A model generated the notes under the pieces. The model searched no databases. It had not been told where the DNA came from and saw nothing but the letters and a program-made list of their open reading frames with translations. Below, piece after piece: positions 1-8,282 of a DNA stretch of 64,000 bases. The stretch is from positions 61,421 to 125,420 of the forward strand of contig JBMNCQ010000037.1 in assembly GCA_049366715.1 (NCBI GenBank), given 5' to 3'. Position 1 is the stretch's first letter; the number at the start of each line of letters is the position of its first letter. A program made the position numbers and the translations under genes. The DNA is from JBMNCQ01 sp049366715 (GTDB taxonomy: Bacteria; Bacillota; Peptococcia; Peptococcales; BICA1-8).

Positions 1-749
1 AGGTAGCCAAGGCGGCTCCCCGGGGAGAATACCTTGGAGAAACTGCTTGCTAAAATAGTATGACCGGTTTCGTCAAAGGATTTAATGGGCGGCAGGTCTT
101 TTCCGCTGTAACGAATATCACGGTAGGGGTCGTCTTCCAGGATAATCACATCATATTTGCTGCCCAATTCAGCAATTTTTTGTCGTCTTTCCAGAGAAAG
201 CGTTCTGCCGGTGGGATTTTGGAATGTAGGAACGACATACACCAGCTTGGGTTCATACTTGATGATTTTGGCTTCCAGGTCTTCCGTAACCATACCGTTG
301 TCATCCATGTCTACACTAATACATTTAGCCTGAAACATTTCAAAAATTTCAACGGATTGCACAAAAGTGGGTGATTCAACCAAAATCACGTCACCGGGTT
401 CAATAAACAGCTGACAAACTAAATTCATCGGTTCCAGACCACCGTTGGTAATCATCACGTTATCTGCAGTTCCCTGGACTCCTTTAGGAGCCAGTAAATC
501 ATGAACAATGACTTCCCGCAGGTCTGGTAATCCCATAACGCTGCCGTATTGCAGAGCCTCGATACCTCTTTTATCGATTCTCATCACTTCATTTGTGATT
601 TCCCGGACAATATCGATGGGGAGAGCCTCTTTGGCCGGAGCCCCGCCTCCAAAGGAAATAATTTCCGGATCATTCATATTACCGAATAAGCCCCGGATAA
701 CGGCTGCGGATTTTTCCATTGTTGTCATACGTTTTGCAAATCTTGACAT
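1..749 (-). CDS. PLP-dependent aminotransferase, class I/II (3' end outside window)
   Basis: The reverse strand reads open from an ATG at 749 to the window edge, giving about 249 residues; a GGTGG-containing ribosome site lies at 754-762. The product starts MSRFAKRMTTMEKSA and has the fold-type I features GGLEPM, PTFQNPTGRT, an ILEDDPY segment and the SSFSK lysine that would bind pyridoxal phosphate. This resembles the 2-aminoadipate/aromatic aminotransferase (LysN/ARO8) group. The C-terminal third is missing only because the window starts here. It is divergent from the D-cysteine desulfhydrase gene. The substrate cannot be read from the sequence. Confidence 0.9.
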   Translation of the reverse strand, partial: MSRFAKRMTTMEKSAAVIRGLFGNMNDPEIISFGGGAPAKEALPIDIVREITNEVMRIDKRGIEALQYGSVMGLPDLREVIVHDLLAPKGVQGTADNVMITNGGLEPMNLVCQLFIEPGDVILVESPTFVQSVEIFEMFQAKCISVDMDDNGMVTEDLEAKIIKYEPKLVYVVPTFQNPTGRTLSLERRQKIAELGSKYDVIILEDDPYRDIRYSGKDLPPIKSFDETGHTILASSFSKVFSPGSRLGY

Positions 750-959
750 TATAAACCACCTCTTAATAAATTGCTCGTTCATCCTGTTACAAAAATAATA
801 TGGGAATTATTTTTTGAAACTGTGATCTGAGTAGTATTTATAATCTACTGCCTGATAAAATGATCATGCTCAGACTTACTCTTTTTATCGGCGGTAATAT
901 TAAGTATATTGTATATTTTTATTCTATTTTAATACTTTTGTCTACTGTGCGCAACCATT

Positions 960-979
960 TGTACTATATTTTTAGTACA
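960..979. promoter_or_regulatory. Palindrome TGTACTA-N6-TAGTACA, operator candidate
   Basis: The two 7-bp arms are perfect and separated by 6 bp, the usual geometry for a dimeric repressor or activator. It sits between two divergently transcribed genes. The regulator is unknown. Confidence 0.45.
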
Positions 980-1004
980 TTTCAAACGATAAATTTTTGT
1001 GTAA

Positions 1005-1020
1005 TGGTTAAAAATTTGCT
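1005..1020 (+). promoter_or_regulatory. Weak sigma-54-like promoter
   Basis: The GG (1006-1007) and GC (1018-1019) dinucleotides are exactly 10 bp apart and the -12 part reads TTTGCT, as in sigma-54 promoters. The -24 part is TGGTTA instead of TGGCAC, so this is weaker than the elements at 6821, 34413 and 39781. It would drive the gene at 1214. Confidence 0.3.
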
Positions 1021-1213
1021 ATATGGCGTCTCTTATTTAAAATAGAGCATTGCAAAAGAAAAGTTTTTTGTTTTTCCATTTGTATGGTAAAATATAGGAA
1101 TATATTCCCCTATTTTCCGGCGGAGATAACAGGTATCAACTTATAAGCTGCATAAAAGGGAAGAGGGGAAAATTGTTGTGAGGGAGTAAGAGAAATAAAT
1201 TGAGGTGAAGGAT

Positions 1214-2212
1214 ATGAATTTGGCTTGTTTTCCTAAGCTGCGCTATACGGAAGGGAGGACGCCCATCGATAAGTTGTCTCGTTTTTCCAAAAGGATAAAC
1301 GGTCCTGATATTTATATTAAACGGGATGATTTACTGGGACTTACCGGGGGAGGCAATAAAACCCGGAAATTGGAGTTCCTGGTTGCTGATGCCTTGGCTA
1401 AAGGTGCGGATACTCTGATCACCTGCGGCGCGATTCAATCTAATCATTGCAGGTTAACTTTAGCAGCGGCGGTAAAAGAAGGGTTAAAATGCCGGCTTGT
1501 TTTAACTGAAGTTGTGCCAAACAGCTACAAACCGGATGCCGGTGGTAACATTCTTCTCTACAAATTGCTTGGTGTGGAGAAGACAGAGCTTGTACCTTGG
1601 GGTACGGATATGTATGAGGTAATGAACAATATAGCGGAAGAGTTAAAGGAAGAAGGCCGCACTGGCTATATCATTCCCATGGGCGGCTCAAATCAGCTGG
1701 GAACTCTGGGTTATGTTGCCTGTGCCGAGGAGATAATCGCCCAGGCTGACGAAGAAGGTAACGCATTTACTCACATCATAGTAGCCGCCGGAAGCGGCGG
1801 TACCCAGGGCGGACTCTTATTAGGACTGCATGGCTGTAACCGGGATATACCGGTCATGGGAATGTGTGTTCTCAATGACCGAAAAACGCAAGAGCGTCTG
1901 GTAAGGGGGATCGTAGAGCGTACCGGAGAATATCTGGGTATTGATGGAGCCGGGTTATCTGAAAAAATCAGCTGTCCGGACGAGTATCTGGGGGCAGGGT
2001 ATACGGTCCCTACCGCAGAAATGGTCGAAGCTGTTAAACTGCTTGCCGGGACGGAGGGTATTCTGCTGGACCCGACATATAGCGGAAAGGCAATGGCCGG
2101 TTTGATTGATTTGGTTAAACAGGGATACTTCCAAAAAGATGATCAGGTTCTTTTCATCCATACCGGTGGAATTCCCGGCTTATATGCAGCTCCGGCTATC
2201 TTTAGTGTCTAG
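1214..2212 (+). CDS. dcyD: D-cysteine desulfhydrase (PLP, ACC-deaminase family)
   Basis: Predicted to convert D-cysteine to pyruvate, sulfide and ammonia in the cytoplasm. The 332-residue product has family hallmarks: TPIDKL near the N-terminus, IKRDD, GGGNKTRKLEFL with the PLP lysine, TCGAIQSNHCR and the AAGSGGTQGG phosphate-binding loop. Length matches E. coli DcyD (about 328). I chose ATG 1214 because GAGGTG at 1202-1207 sits 6 bp before it; an upstream GTG at 1205 overlaps that site. A YedF-like gene follows after 88 bp, which suggests sulfur or selenium handling. ACC deaminase or another D-amino-acid lyase is the main alternative. Confidence 0.87.
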   Translation: MNLACFPKLRYTEGRTPIDKLSRFSKRINGPDIYIKRDDLLGLTGGGNKTRKLEFLVADALAKGADTLITCGAIQSNHCRLTLAAAVKEGLKCRLVLTEVVPNSYKPDAGGNILLYKLLGVEKTELVPWGTDMYEVMNNIAEELKEEGRTGYIIPMGGSNQLGTLGYVACAEEIIAQADEEGNAFTHIIVAAGSGGTQGGLLLGLHGCNRDIPVMGMCVLNDRKTQERLVRGIVERTGEYLGIDGAGLSEKISCPDEYLGAGYTVPTAEMVEAVKLLAGTEGILLDPTYSGKAMAGLIDLVKQGYFQKDDQVLFIHTGGIPGLYAAPAIFSV

Positions 2213-2300
2213 TTTTCTGATCCCAAATAAGGAAGCGGAAGAACCGTCCCCATGCTTCCCCATGCTTCCAATGTACTTTTTTAATGAAAGGAAGAAGATA

Positions 2301-2636
2301 ATGGATAAAGTTATTATTATTAATAGCGAAAGTTTCGGACATGGTTCTGAGGAACTTGGTAAAAAGCTTATGGGCGCTTTTTTAAGGAAAATCTGGGCTG
2401 GAGAGGATAAGCCTGCTGCTATTATTTTATATAATTCGGGAGTAAAAATTGCGGCAGCAGGTTCATATGTTTTGGATGCCGTAACCGGGCTCATGGAAGC
2501 CGGCGTGGATATTATTGCTTGTGGAACATGCGTGGAATATTTTAAACTGGAAGATTCCCTGCAAGCTGCCAGAATTAGTAATATGGAAGAAATTTCAGCT
2601 ATAATGCTTGCGGCAAAAAGCGTAGTTACATTGTAG
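2301..2636 (+). CDS. YedF/DsrE-like sulfurtransferase-family protein
   Basis: This 111-residue protein starts MDKVIIINSESFGHG and resembles the DsrE-like C-terminal half of YedF, a protein found with selenium and sulfur metabolism genes. The conserved feature is the CGTCVEYF segment (about residues 74-81), whose cysteines could carry a persulfide. Typical clostridial YedF has an N-terminal TusA/SirA domain of about 80 residues; none precedes this start, so it is a DsrE-only form. A GAAAGGAAG ribosome site precedes ATG 2301. It probably shares a transcript with the D-cysteine desulfhydrase, which releases sulfide. Role is inferred from neighbours. Confidence 0.7.
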   Translation: MDKVIIINSESFGHGSEELGKKLMGAFLRKIWAGEDKPAAIILYNSGVKIAAAGSYVLDAVTGLMEAGVDIIACGTCVEYFKLEDSLQAARISNMEEISAIMLAAKSVVTL

Positions 2637-2949
2637 GATATTAAACATAATTGGGGGTAAATGGCGGCTGCCTATTATCTGGGCTTTAAGTCAGAATGAT
2701 ACTTTGCGTTACAACGAACTGCAAAGAAAAGTAACCGGAATTACCAATATGATGTTATCTCAAGTATTAAAAGAACTGGAAATGTATGGTCTCGTTGAAC
2801 GCAGGCAGTACATGGAGATTCCACCAAGAGTAGAGTATTCCCTGACTGAAGCAGGTGAAGATCTGGTACCCGCATTGGAGTCACTGGCAAAATGGGGGAA
2901 GAGAATGAAAAACCGGACCGGGGATATTTGTAAAAAAGAAAGCGGATGA
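2626..2949 (+). pseudogene. HxlR-family regulator lacking a normal start
   Basis: Read from about 2638, the frame gives a textbook HxlR winged helix: IIGGKWRLPIIWAL, then a recognition region with GITNMMLSQVLKELEMYGLVER and a C-terminal LTEAGEDLVPALESLAKWG. No ATG, GTG or TTG exists in frame upstream of the IGGKW motif before a stop at 2623-2625. The first usable start is TTG 2704, which would delete the first helix. The open frame overlaps the end of the YedF-like gene by 11 bp. I read this as a 5'-truncated remnant; use of a rare ATT or ATA start cannot be excluded. Confidence 0.6.
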
Positions 2950-3119
2950 CGTCATTTAAAATAATACCCGCTGAATGCTTGAAAATGTTTAGGCGGTATG
3001 AAAAGAGCGGATATAAAATTTTAAAACTCCCCAGAAAATAAAAAAATGAATTTTCCGGAAAGTTTCGAAAAGATTGTACAAGTGTTGAAAAAGTGTTAGA
3101 AAGAAATGAGGCGAAGTAA

Positions 3120-4310
3120 TTGATTAACCCGTATTTATGGATTTTGAGCATTGGTCATTTGATTGTTGATTTGGGGCAGGGGGTTCTGCCGATCTTAACG
3201 CCGATTCTGGCGCAGAGCTTTAATCTCAGTTACCTGCAAGTAGGCACTGTTGTCCTGGCCTTTACCTTCAGTTCGGCCATCATCCAGCCGGTTTTCGGAG
3301 TGTTAAGCGACCGTTACAGTATGCCCTGGCTGATGCCGCTGAGCCTTTTTCTGTCCGGCTTCGGTTTAGCACTGACCGGAATGGTTACTTCTTACCCTTT
3401 GCTGCTGTTTGCGGTATTGTTAAGCGGTATCGGGGTGGCGGGCTACCATCCGGAAGGGTCTAAAATGGCCCATTATGTCAGTGCGGACGGCAAAGCCGGG
3501 TCCTCCATGGCGGTTTTCTCGGTGGGCGGAAACCTTGGCTTTGGTCTTGGACCTATGCTGGCTATGTTTGTGCTCAGTTTTAACGGCCTGGACTCTGCCC
3601 CGGGTGTAATGATTCCGGGAGCACTGGGTGCGCTGGCCTTTTTATTTTTGCTGCCCGGATTCAAGAAAATTCTGGCGGAGCATGCCCATAAACCGAAAGA
3701 AGCTAAAGTACAAACTACCGCTAATGGGAATAAACTCAGCCTGCTGTTTTTGCTGCTGTATGTAACCGTAAGATCATGGATCCACTCCGGACTGGTTTAT
3801 TACATACCTTTTTATTTTTCCGCGGTCAAAGGCATCGCCGACCCGGGGTATTTGGTCAGTACTTTCTTAATTGCCGGAGCGGTAGGGACGATTTTGGGCG
3901 GACCTTTTGCCGACCGTTTCGGAGGCCGGAACGGCCTTCTGGTTTCTATGGTTGTTTCTTTGCTGGCGGTTTATCCATTTTTGCATTTAAATGGAGCAGG
4001 AATCGCTGTTTTGGCATTTATTGTCGGTGCATCACTAATTTCGACTTTTTCTACTACGGTGGTTTTCGGACAAAGACTTTTGCCCAATAACATCGGGCTG
4101 GCTTCGGGGCTTTTGCTGGGGTTCGGAGTGGGCATGGGCTCGATCGGGGTAACGTTGCTGGGCGCAGTTGCCGACCAAATGGGTTTACCCTTTACCATGA
4201 ATCTTATCAGTATCTTGCCGGTTCTGGGGATTATCCTGACCTTTACCCTGCCGGATATCAGAAACCGGGAATTTCCGGCAGGCCGGAAAGAAACTGTGCA
4301 GCAGGCTTAA
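3120..4310 (+). CDS. MFS transporter, fosmidomycin-resistance (Fsr)-like
   Basis: A 396-residue inner-membrane protein with about 12 hydrophobic segments and a charged loop near residues 180-200 between the two six-helix halves. The A-like motif GVLSDRYSMPWL follows helix 2, and the GVAGYHPEGSKMAHY segment is characteristic of the Fsr group of drug exporters. The start is TTG 3120, with GAGG at 3108-3111 eight bases before it. It follows the broken HxlR regulator, a family that often controls such exporters. Substrate is unknown. Confidence 0.82.
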   Translation: MINPYLWILSIGHLIVDLGQGVLPILTPILAQSFNLSYLQVGTVVLAFTFSSAIIQPVFGVLSDRYSMPWLMPLSLFLSGFGLALTGMVTSYPLLLFAVLLSGIGVAGYHPEGSKMAHYVSADGKAGSSMAVFSVGGNLGFGLGPMLAMFVLSFNGLDSAPGVMIPGALGALAFLFLLPGFKKILAEHAHKPKEAKVQTTANGNKLSLLFLLLYVTVRSWIHSGLVYYIPFYFSAVKGIADPGYLVSTFLIAGAVGTILGGPFADRFGGRNGLLVSMVVSLLAVYPFLHLNGAGIAVLAFIVGASLISTFSTTVVFGQRLLPNNIGLASGLLLGFGVGMGSIGVTLLGAVADQMGLPFTMNLISILPVLGIILTFTLPDIRNREFPAGRKETVQQA

Positions 4311-4648
4311 AAGCCGGCTGCTAAAAATGATGAACCTTATTTAGATCTGGTAAAAGGTCAGTTTTTCCGGCAACCAAGTCGTTCATGTCTCCTATTATGG
4401 GAAAAAGAAAATTGAGGATATTATTCCCTTAGTCTTTCGTTGTCAGGAATAGCTCTTTTCTAACAGAAGGCCGGCCTGCCGCTTGTGGAGAATAAGCTTG
4501 CTGACTTTTCGTAAAATAAAAGAGCAAGTAAATTAACGTTAGCGGTTGCATTTTGGAAAATGCAGCCGTTTTTCTGCTCTGGCGATGGTAAGCCGCAGTC
4601 TCGGAAAAAGTGCTATAATATTTTTAAATACTTTAAAAGGAGGCCGGT
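4311..4648. other. Intergenic region with hairpins
   Basis: 338 bp between the MFS gene and the sigma-54 activator. An imperfect stem at 4299-4322 overlaps the MFS stop codon. A better terminator lies at 4543-4571. An extended -10 element, TGCTATAAT (4611-4619 region), precedes the activator. GTTAGCGG at 4538-4545 recurs, inverted, in the hairpin after the activator gene. No gene was recognised. Confidence 0.5.
4543..4571 (+). terminator. Rho-independent terminator
   Basis: CGGTTGCATTTT and AAAATGCAGCCG pair as a 12-bp stem with one G-U pair and a 2-nt GG loop, followed by TTTTT. It would end transcripts from the upstream MFS side. Confidence 0.65.
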
Positions 4649-6685
4649 ATGAATAAGAGCCTAGGTATCGTTACATCAAGTAAAGACGTTGGCCTGGAAT
4701 ACAAACGACAGCTTACCAATATCTTTCATGATAAAGTAAAGATATTTACCTATTCTTTTGAGGCCGGAAATGTCAGGAAGATTAAAAACCTGGATGCAAT
4801 CCTTTTTAGTACGTATTCACAATATGAGGTTCTCAGTAAATATATAGATAGCAGCGTAGAAATAATTATTTCAAAATTAACCCTCTCCAGGAAAAGCTTT
4901 GAGCTTCTCAAGAATTTTGAGATCCAGGAAACTTCGATGCTGGTCAATTTAAGCTTTGAAATGTGCATCGAAACAATTGCCATTCTATATCAGCTCGGTT
5001 TTGATTATTTAGACTTAGTGCCGGTTTATCCCAATATGGATAAAATACCGGATTTAGCCACGGCAATCACACCGGGAGAGTTAAAGCATGTTCCGAAAAA
5101 GGTCGGAAATGTGTTGGATTTAGGGCACAGGTTAATTGATAAGAACACGATCGTTGAAATAACGGCAAGCCTTCACCTGGAGGAAATTCTTTCGGAAAAA
5201 AGAGTAGCCGATTATTTTGATACCCTGGTTTCCTATGATAAAGGAGTAGAGTTTTTAATCAGTAAATCCAATGTTTTGCAAAGCCAGTTCAATACTTTAC
5301 TTTCCATAATGGAAAAAGGTGTTATCGGGGTTAATAAGGATTGCCAGATCGAAAGCTGTAACGAAATTGCCGCTAAGATTATCGGTGCCGGTGATTCTTA
5401 TCTTGGGTTGAATGCAACGGAAATGCTGCCGCAGTTGGAATTTGAGAAATTCTTTGTGACCGGCCAACCCATTAAAAACAAGCTGGTCGAAATTAATGGG
5501 AGACACATAGCCTTGTCCATATTCCCCATAGCCGGTTTAAATAATAAAGATTTGGCAATGGCCACCGGTGCTTATGCGATAATTGACAGTTTTGAATCCC
5601 AGGAAAACGCTCAGAACCTGCTGCGCCTGCAACTTGCCAATAAGGGCCATGTCGCCCGGTATTCAGTAGCGAGCATTATCGGCAAAAGTAAAGAGATTGC
5701 TGAGGTCAAAAAGCTGATCATAAGAATGGGCAATTCCAAGTCGTCGGTATTAATAACGGGAGAAAGCGGAACGGGGAAGGAACTGGTGGCCCAGGCCATC
5801 CATAATGCATCGCCCATCAAGGATAAGCATTTTGTCGCCATCAACTGTGCAGCTATTTCTCCTCAGCTGCTGGAAAGCGAGTTATTCGGATATGAAAGCG
5901 GAGCATTTACGGGGGCATTAAAGGGGGGGAAGATCGGTATATTTGAATTAGCCAATAACGGTACTTTATTTCTTGACGAAATCGGTGAGATGCCGCTGGT
6001 ATTGCAGGCCCGGCTCCTTAGAGTGATCCAGGAAAAAGAGGTTATGCGGGTGGGGGGAAATAAAATAATAAAAATCAATGTGCGAATCGTTGCGGCAACA
6101 AATAAAAATTTGTATGAACAAGTAGAGCAGGGACTTTTTAGAAAGGACTTATATTACAGGCTCAATGTTTTACCCATTAATCTTTCCCCGTTGCGGGAGA
6201 GGACTGCAGATATCGAAGAAATTATTGCAGAGCTAAAAAAGCATAATAATTATCGCTTTGTAATAGCCCAAGATGTGCTTGATTTTTTCAGGAAATACAA
6301 CTGGCACGGTAATGTAAGGGAACTGGTTAACTGCATGGAGTACTTTGATAATATAGGAACGGAAGTCATTACATTAAGCCATTTGCCTTATCATATGAAG
6401 GAGCATTTTCAAGCTCCGCAAGAAAAAATATTGATTAAAGATTTAGATGAAAGACAGACCTTTGTCTTAAAGTTGTTTTATGAAGCATTTCAAAGCAGAG
6501 TTAAGCTGGGGCGGAGAAGCATATCCCAGAAGGCTTTTGAGCAGGGGTTGCATCTGACGGAATATGATGTGCGGGCTATTTTGCATCAGCTAAAGAGCCT
6601 GGGCTATATTCATGTTGAATTAGGCAGGGGCGGGAGCACGATCAGCGAAAAGGGGATTAAGGTATTTAAAAAAAATATAGTTTAA
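4649..6685 (+). CDS. Sigma-54-dependent activator with PrpR N-terminal domain
   Basis: A 678-residue enhancer-binding protein. Residues about 1-170 resemble the PrpR_N ligand domain, about 205-320 a PAS-like domain, and about 340-565 the AAA+ domain with Walker A GESGTGKE (near 371), the sigma-54 contact loop GAFTGA (near 420) and Walker B GTLFLDEIGE. The C-terminus is an unusual winged-helix-like segment instead of a Fis helix-turn-helix. The start is ATG 4649 after AGGAGG. It lies immediately upstream of a sigma-54 promoter (6821) and probably activates the transporter and sulfur amino-acid lyase operon there. The ligand is unknown. Confidence 0.9.
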   Translation: MNKSLGIVTSSKDVGLEYKRQLTNIFHDKVKIFTYSFEAGNVRKIKNLDAILFSTYSQYEVLSKYIDSSVEIIISKLTLSRKSFELLKNFEIQETSMLVNLSFEMCIETIAILYQLGFDYLDLVPVYPNMDKIPDLATAITPGELKHVPKKVGNVLDLGHRLIDKNTIVEITASLHLEEILSEKRVADYFDTLVSYDKGVEFLISKSNVLQSQFNTLLSIMEKGVIGVNKDCQIESCNEIAAKIIGAGDSYLGLNATEMLPQLEFEKFFVTGQPIKNKLVEINGRHIALSIFPIAGLNNKDLAMATGAYAIIDSFESQENAQNLLRLQLANKGHVARYSVASIIGKSKEIAEVKKLIIRMGNSKSSVLITGESGTGKELVAQAIHNASPIKDKHFVAINCAAISPQLLESELFGYESGAFTGALKGGKIGIFELANNGTLFLDEIGEMPLVLQARLLRVIQEKEVMRVGGNKIIKINVRIVAATNKNLYEQVEQGLFRKDLYYRLNVLPINLSPLRERTADIEEIIAELKKHNNYRFVIAQDVLDFFRKYNWHGNVRELVNCMEYFDNIGTEVITLSHLPYHMKEHFQAPQEKILIKDLDERQTFVLKLFYEAFQSRVKLGRRSISQKAFEQGLHLTEYDVRAILHQLKSLGYIHVELGRGGSTISEKGIKVFKKNIV

Positions 6686-6730
6686 TAATAGGGTTAACGG
6701 GATTCAATTATCCCGCTAACCCTATTATTA
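6684..6730 (+). terminator. Long inverted repeat: terminator or activator site
   Basis: A near-perfect stem of about 20 bp with one mismatch and an 8-nt loop begins at the stop codon of the activator gene. It lacks a clean T-run, so termination is only one reading. It ends about 90 bp before the -24 element at 6821, a normal place for an upstream activator site. Confidence 0.5.
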
Positions 6731-6819
6731 AAGCGGGAAAATTTTTGGAAAATAGAGAGCAGCCGGAGTATTCCGGGAGAGAGTAAGGATTAAAAGGAGT
6801 AAAATCTTTTTAAAAGTTC

Positions 6820-6836
6820 TTGGCATAAAAATTGCA
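6820..6836 (+). promoter_or_regulatory. Sigma-54 (-24/-12) promoter
   Basis: TTGGCAT-AAAAA-TTGCA: GG at 6822-6823 and GC at 6834-6835 are separated by exactly 10 bp, close to the consensus TGGCAC-N5-TTGCA. Transcription would start near 6846. It lies downstream of a sigma-54 activator gene and upstream of the symporter. Confidence 0.88.
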
Positions 6837-6969
6837 ATTAGAATAGTCAAGGAGGTCAGGAATTGTCAGGGTGTAGTTCTAAAATCTGCTTTTGGGACTA
6901 ATGTCACCATGGAACGAATGTCACCGTGAAACCGTTCTGCGATCAAAAATGAATAGGGAGGTTATTATC

Positions 6970-8253
6970 GTGGAAAAAATCACCACAAAGACGGTGTTCC
7001 AATCGTACAAAGGCATGCTGCTGCTTCTTCTGGGAATTATTGCCGGCAGCATCATCGGATTGATTTATGGCGAAAGGGCCAAAGTATTGGAGCCCTTCGG
7101 ACAGGTATTTTTGAATCTGATGTTTACCACCGTAGTGCCGTTAGTGTTTTTTAGTCTGTCAAGTTCTATTGCCAAGATGTCCAATATGAAGAGGCTTGGG
7201 AAAATACTGGGGAACGCTTTATTGATATTTTTTGTAACAGGCATTATTGCTTCAATAATTATTATCGGGATTGTTACCATATTCCCCCCTGCGGCAGGTG
7301 TCAATATCGAAATGGGCACCTATGAACAAGTAGAGCAGATGAATATACTGGATCAAATTGTAAAAGCACTTACTGTGGGGGATTTTAATTTAATTTTATC
7401 CAGAAATGCCATGCTGCCGCTGATCATTTTCGCAATTATGTTCGGGTATTGTATCAGCAGTGTAACCAGGGCCAGAAAATTAGAGCATAATCCCGTGGTG
7501 GATATTCTGGATATTTGTTCCGAAGCTTTTATGAAAATGATCAATATCATTATGCTTTATGCGCCGGTCGGTCTGGGAGCATATTTCGCTGCCCTGATCG
7601 GAACTTATGGTTCCCAGCTTCTGGGGGCTTACAGCAGGGCCGTTATCATGTTTTTCCCCATCTGCATATTCTATTTCCTGACCTGTTTTACCCTTTATGC
7701 ATACTATGCCGGGGGAATAAAGGGTGTAAAACTATTTTATAAAAACATCATGCCGGCAGTAGTCACATCTTTAGCAACACAAAGTTCGATCGCTACACTG
7801 CCAACTAATTTGGACGGGACTAAGAAAATGGGCGTACCTGAAGATATCAGCAACCTTGTCCTGCCCCTCGGGGCCACAATCCACATGGATGGAACGGCCC
7901 TGACAACCCTGATGAAAATAGCATTCTTATTCGGTATCTTTCATATGGATTTCATGGGGTTTGGTGTCTGGGGAACTGCCATTGCGTTATCGGTTATGAG
8001 CGGTGTTGTCATGAGCGGTATTCCCGGCGGCGGGATGATGGGGTCACTGATTATTGTAGGATTTTATGGGTTTAATACGGAAGTGATTCCCATCATTGTG
8101 ACGATAGGTTTATTAACGGATGCCATAGCGACAATGATAAATGCCACGGGGGACGCAGTAGCGGCAATGATGGTTGCGAGAAGAGTAGAAGGGAAAAATT
8201 GGCTGGAGAAATCTTTTGATATCGAGGAAGTTCAGGCCAATACTGCTGTTTAA
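6970..8253 (+). CDS. Dicarboxylate/amino acid:cation symporter (DAACS family)
   Basis: A 427-residue inner-membrane carrier of the SDF/DAACS family (GltP, GltT, DctA). Visible hallmarks are the serine-rich re-entrant region ATQSSIATLPTNL (about 272-284), the LPLGATIHMDGTAL helix and the second hairpin GIPGGGMMGSLI. I place the start at GTG 6970, with GGGAGG at 6956-6961 eight bases before it; a longer frame from 6892 adds a non-conserved leader. It is first in an operon with a C-S lyase and a methionine gamma-lyase, so it probably imports an amino acid, perhaps sulfur-containing. Confidence 0.88.
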   Translation: MEKITTKTVFQSYKGMLLLLLGIIAGSIIGLIYGERAKVLEPFGQVFLNLMFTTVVPLVFFSLSSSIAKMSNMKRLGKILGNALLIFFVTGIIASIIIIGIVTIFPPAAGVNIEMGTYEQVEQMNILDQIVKALTVGDFNLILSRNAMLPLIIFAIMFGYCISSVTRARKLEHNPVVDILDICSEAFMKMINIIMLYAPVGLGAYFAALIGTYGSQLLGAYSRAVIMFFPICIFYFLTCFTLYAYYAGGIKGVKLFYKNIMPAVVTSLATQSSIATLPTNLDGTKKMGVPEDISNLVLPLGATIHMDGTALTTLMKIAFLFGIFHMDFMGFGVWGTAIALSVMSGVVMSGIPGGGMMGSLIIVGFYGFNTEVIPIIVTIGLLTDAIATMINATGDAVAAMMVARRVEGKNWLEKSFDIEEVQANTAV

Positions 8254-8282
8254 ACAGGGCGAATTTAATACCGGGAGGAAAA

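Larger units (their letters stand above)
750..1213. other. Divergent intergenic region (464 bp)
   Basis: This AT-rich region separates the leftward aminotransferase from the rightward D-cysteine desulfhydrase. It holds a palindrome at 960-979 and a weak sigma-54-like element at 1005-1020, both listed separately. A 61-codon open frame at 860-1045 has a non-protein-like composition and no ribosome site, so I do not call it. Confidence 0.6.

Noticed and set aside
60..798. Plus-strand frames over the aminotransferase gene
   Set aside because: They are shadows of the minus-strand gene, which has full PLP-enzyme motifs.
860..1045. 61-codon hydrophobic plus-strand frame
   Set aside because: No ribosome site, low-complexity AT-rich composition, and it overlaps the palindrome and promoter candidates.
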